DNA from: Aphidius gifuensis
Lineage: Eukaryota > Arthropoda > Insecta > Hymenoptera > Braconidae
Assembly: GCF_014905175.1 (NCBI RefSeq)
Contig: NC_057789.1
Span: 25,354,555-25,418,554 of the forward strand
Length of the DNA: 64,000 nucleotides
Direction: 5' to 3'
Each line of letters starts with the position of its first letter. Positions within the stretch are counted from its first letter, which is position 1. The notes below the pieces were generated by a model. The model was not told where the DNA came from, searched no databases, and saw only the letters and a list, made by a program, of their open reading frames with translations. Positions 62,601 to 64,000 of the stretch are shown here, in pieces. The translations under genes and the position numbers were made by a program.

Positions 62601-64000
62601 TTTTAAAAATAGTTTTTCTTTGTTAAAATTATTTTTATTTTATTATACAGTATATCAATTTGAATATTTTTTAAGTGAAAATAACCCATTATGGTCAGAC
62701 GTAATTTAAATATTAAAATAAAATCAATATTTTTTTTATTTTACAAGTGAAAATAGCCCTTTATGGTCAGACATAAAATTATTTTAATAAATTTTTTAAC
62801 TTATATTTGAAATAAATAATTATTTAGATATTTTTTCAACTAAATTTAATTAATTTAAAATATATTTATTATTTTTAGCATAATTTAATCATCATTAAAA
62901 TTTTTTTTAAATTTTTTTTCAAATAATAAAAGTGTTCTTTCAATCAACCATGAATTTCTGAATTTTTATTTATACATTTTTTTTTTTTTTTCATATTTTA
63001 AAACACTTGCCTAGAGCAACAACCAAAGCATGAATGAATTTCGAGCAGGTTCATCCCCTAAAGACACACAACATTTGAAAAAAAAAATAAAAAGCAAAAA
63101 ATACCATGCTACTGTTAACGATTTAAAAAATAAAATTTAACATAAATGTTTCTAAAAAAGCATATTGCTAAATATTTTTTTCAACATGTTATCGTTTTTT
63201 TTTTTTTTTTTTCCTAGAGTTTATGAAAAGATATTTAAAATAAAAATAAAAAATTGAAATGTGCATGCATGTATCACTGTTATTATGTTTTTTATTTTAT
63301 TTATTTTTTTCACAATACGCTGTGACCATAAAACCGCGTGTTATCGGTTCAGCCTGAAGGCCTACACCGGTACGTATAGATAGCATTATGAAAAAATAAA
63401 AAAAAAAAAAGTAAATGAAATAAAAAAACGAAGCGATGCCAGTGTGCTTTGTGGTGGTCGCAATAAACATTGTTTCTTGAGGGAGAGATCTTATATATGT
63501 TGTGTTTTGCGGGCGGAGCATGACACACCAGCATATACGGCCCCAAGGTGCGGCTTTCGTTAATAAAAAAATTTAAAAAAATAAAAATTGTCCTTAACAA
63601 AGTCTATCTATATATTATTTCCATTTATATCCTAAAATTCTTCGTATACATCAAATGATATACCTATCCACTTAAAAACAAAAAAAAAAAAAAAAATAAT
63701 CATCATAAAATGAATGTAAAAATAAAAAAAAAAAATAAATATATATAAATGTATATCAAAAATTAAATTAAATTAAAACAATAATATAAAAAAATTTTTT
63801 TTTAAAATAGTAAAAAACAAAATGCCACTAACTTTTTTATTTCACATAATAAAATAATAAAAATTCAAGGTAGAGAAAAAAACATGCCGCATTGATATGT
63901 TGAAAGATGATTTTTTTTTTTCAAGCAAAAAGTAAAATAAATATAAATTAAAATATAAAATAATTATTTAACAATCATAAATAATTTTAATGGAATTTTT
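59619..64000. other. Intergenic AT-rich DNA right of the array
   Basis: No coding sequence recognised. GC-richer islets occur at 61165-61320 (with CTATATAACATCCTCAGTAT, a TATA plus initiator-like pair), 61770-61893 (ending CCAGCCAG|GTAATA, a possible donor), 63305-63375 and 63425-63560. A ~30-bp direct repeat around TGGTCAGAC lies at 62673 and 62745. These may be promoter or enhancer pieces of the next gene, conceivably another odd-skipped family member since the family is often clustered in insects. Confidence 0.45.

Overview
The window is very AT-rich eukaryotic DNA (long A/T runs, split genes with GT-AG introns, insect-type gene families). Exon sequences match insect orthologues closely, most clearly the potassium channel Shaw and the odd-skipped family zinc-finger gene bowl. 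The extreme AT bias and third-position codon bias would fit an insect such as a parasitoid wasp; that taxonomic guess is inference from composition, not from a marker gene. No bacterial, CRISPR, tRNA or rRNA features were seen.

Layout: (1) About 1-17 kb, minus strand: the 5' two-thirds of Shaw, a voltage-gated K+ channel. Three coding exons (T1 domain; T1-S1 linker; S1 to the C-terminal tail) are separated by 2.4 and 6.7 kb introns. The 3' end lies off the left edge, and one or two noncoding 5' exons are likely near 11.0 and 16.2 kb. (2) About 17-30.2 kb: AT-rich intergenic DNA holding a ~151-bp tandem repeat (22.1-22.8 kb) and a few GC-richer islets. (3) 30.2-41.9 kb, plus strand: a large gene transcribed divergently from Shaw. 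Twelve exons encode a ~1360-residue, mostly disordered Ser/Pro/acidic region, and four more encode a PDZ domain and two PH domains (1709 aa in total). A second start exon at 39.4 kb splices in the same phase to the PDZ exon and predicts a 398-aa PDZ-PH-PH short form. The two forms appear to be separated by a possible polyadenylation site. (4) 41.9-48.9 kb: intergenic DNA with GC-richer islets and two inverted repeats. (5) 48.9-54 kb: bowl, with a noncoding 5' exon, two coding exons (five C2H2 fingers and a C-terminal eh1-like motif) and a long 3' region. (6) 54.1-54.7 kb: a two-exon gene for a small secreted protein of unrecognised family. (7) 55.0-59.6 kb: a striking tandem array of ~32 copies of a 143-bp unit starting about 300 bp after that gene. 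(8) 59.6-64 kb: intergenic DNA with GC-richer islets at 61.2, 61.8 and 63.3-63.5 kb.

The genes are not an operon and have no shared pathway. Shaw sets neuronal membrane excitability, the PDZ-PH protein looks like a membrane-associated scaffold, and bowl is a nuclear repressor or activator in patterning. The most unusual items are the homogenised 143-bp array, whose two edge copies share variants absent inside; the small secreted gene beside it; and the paired internal start and stop signals inside the PDZ-PH gene.
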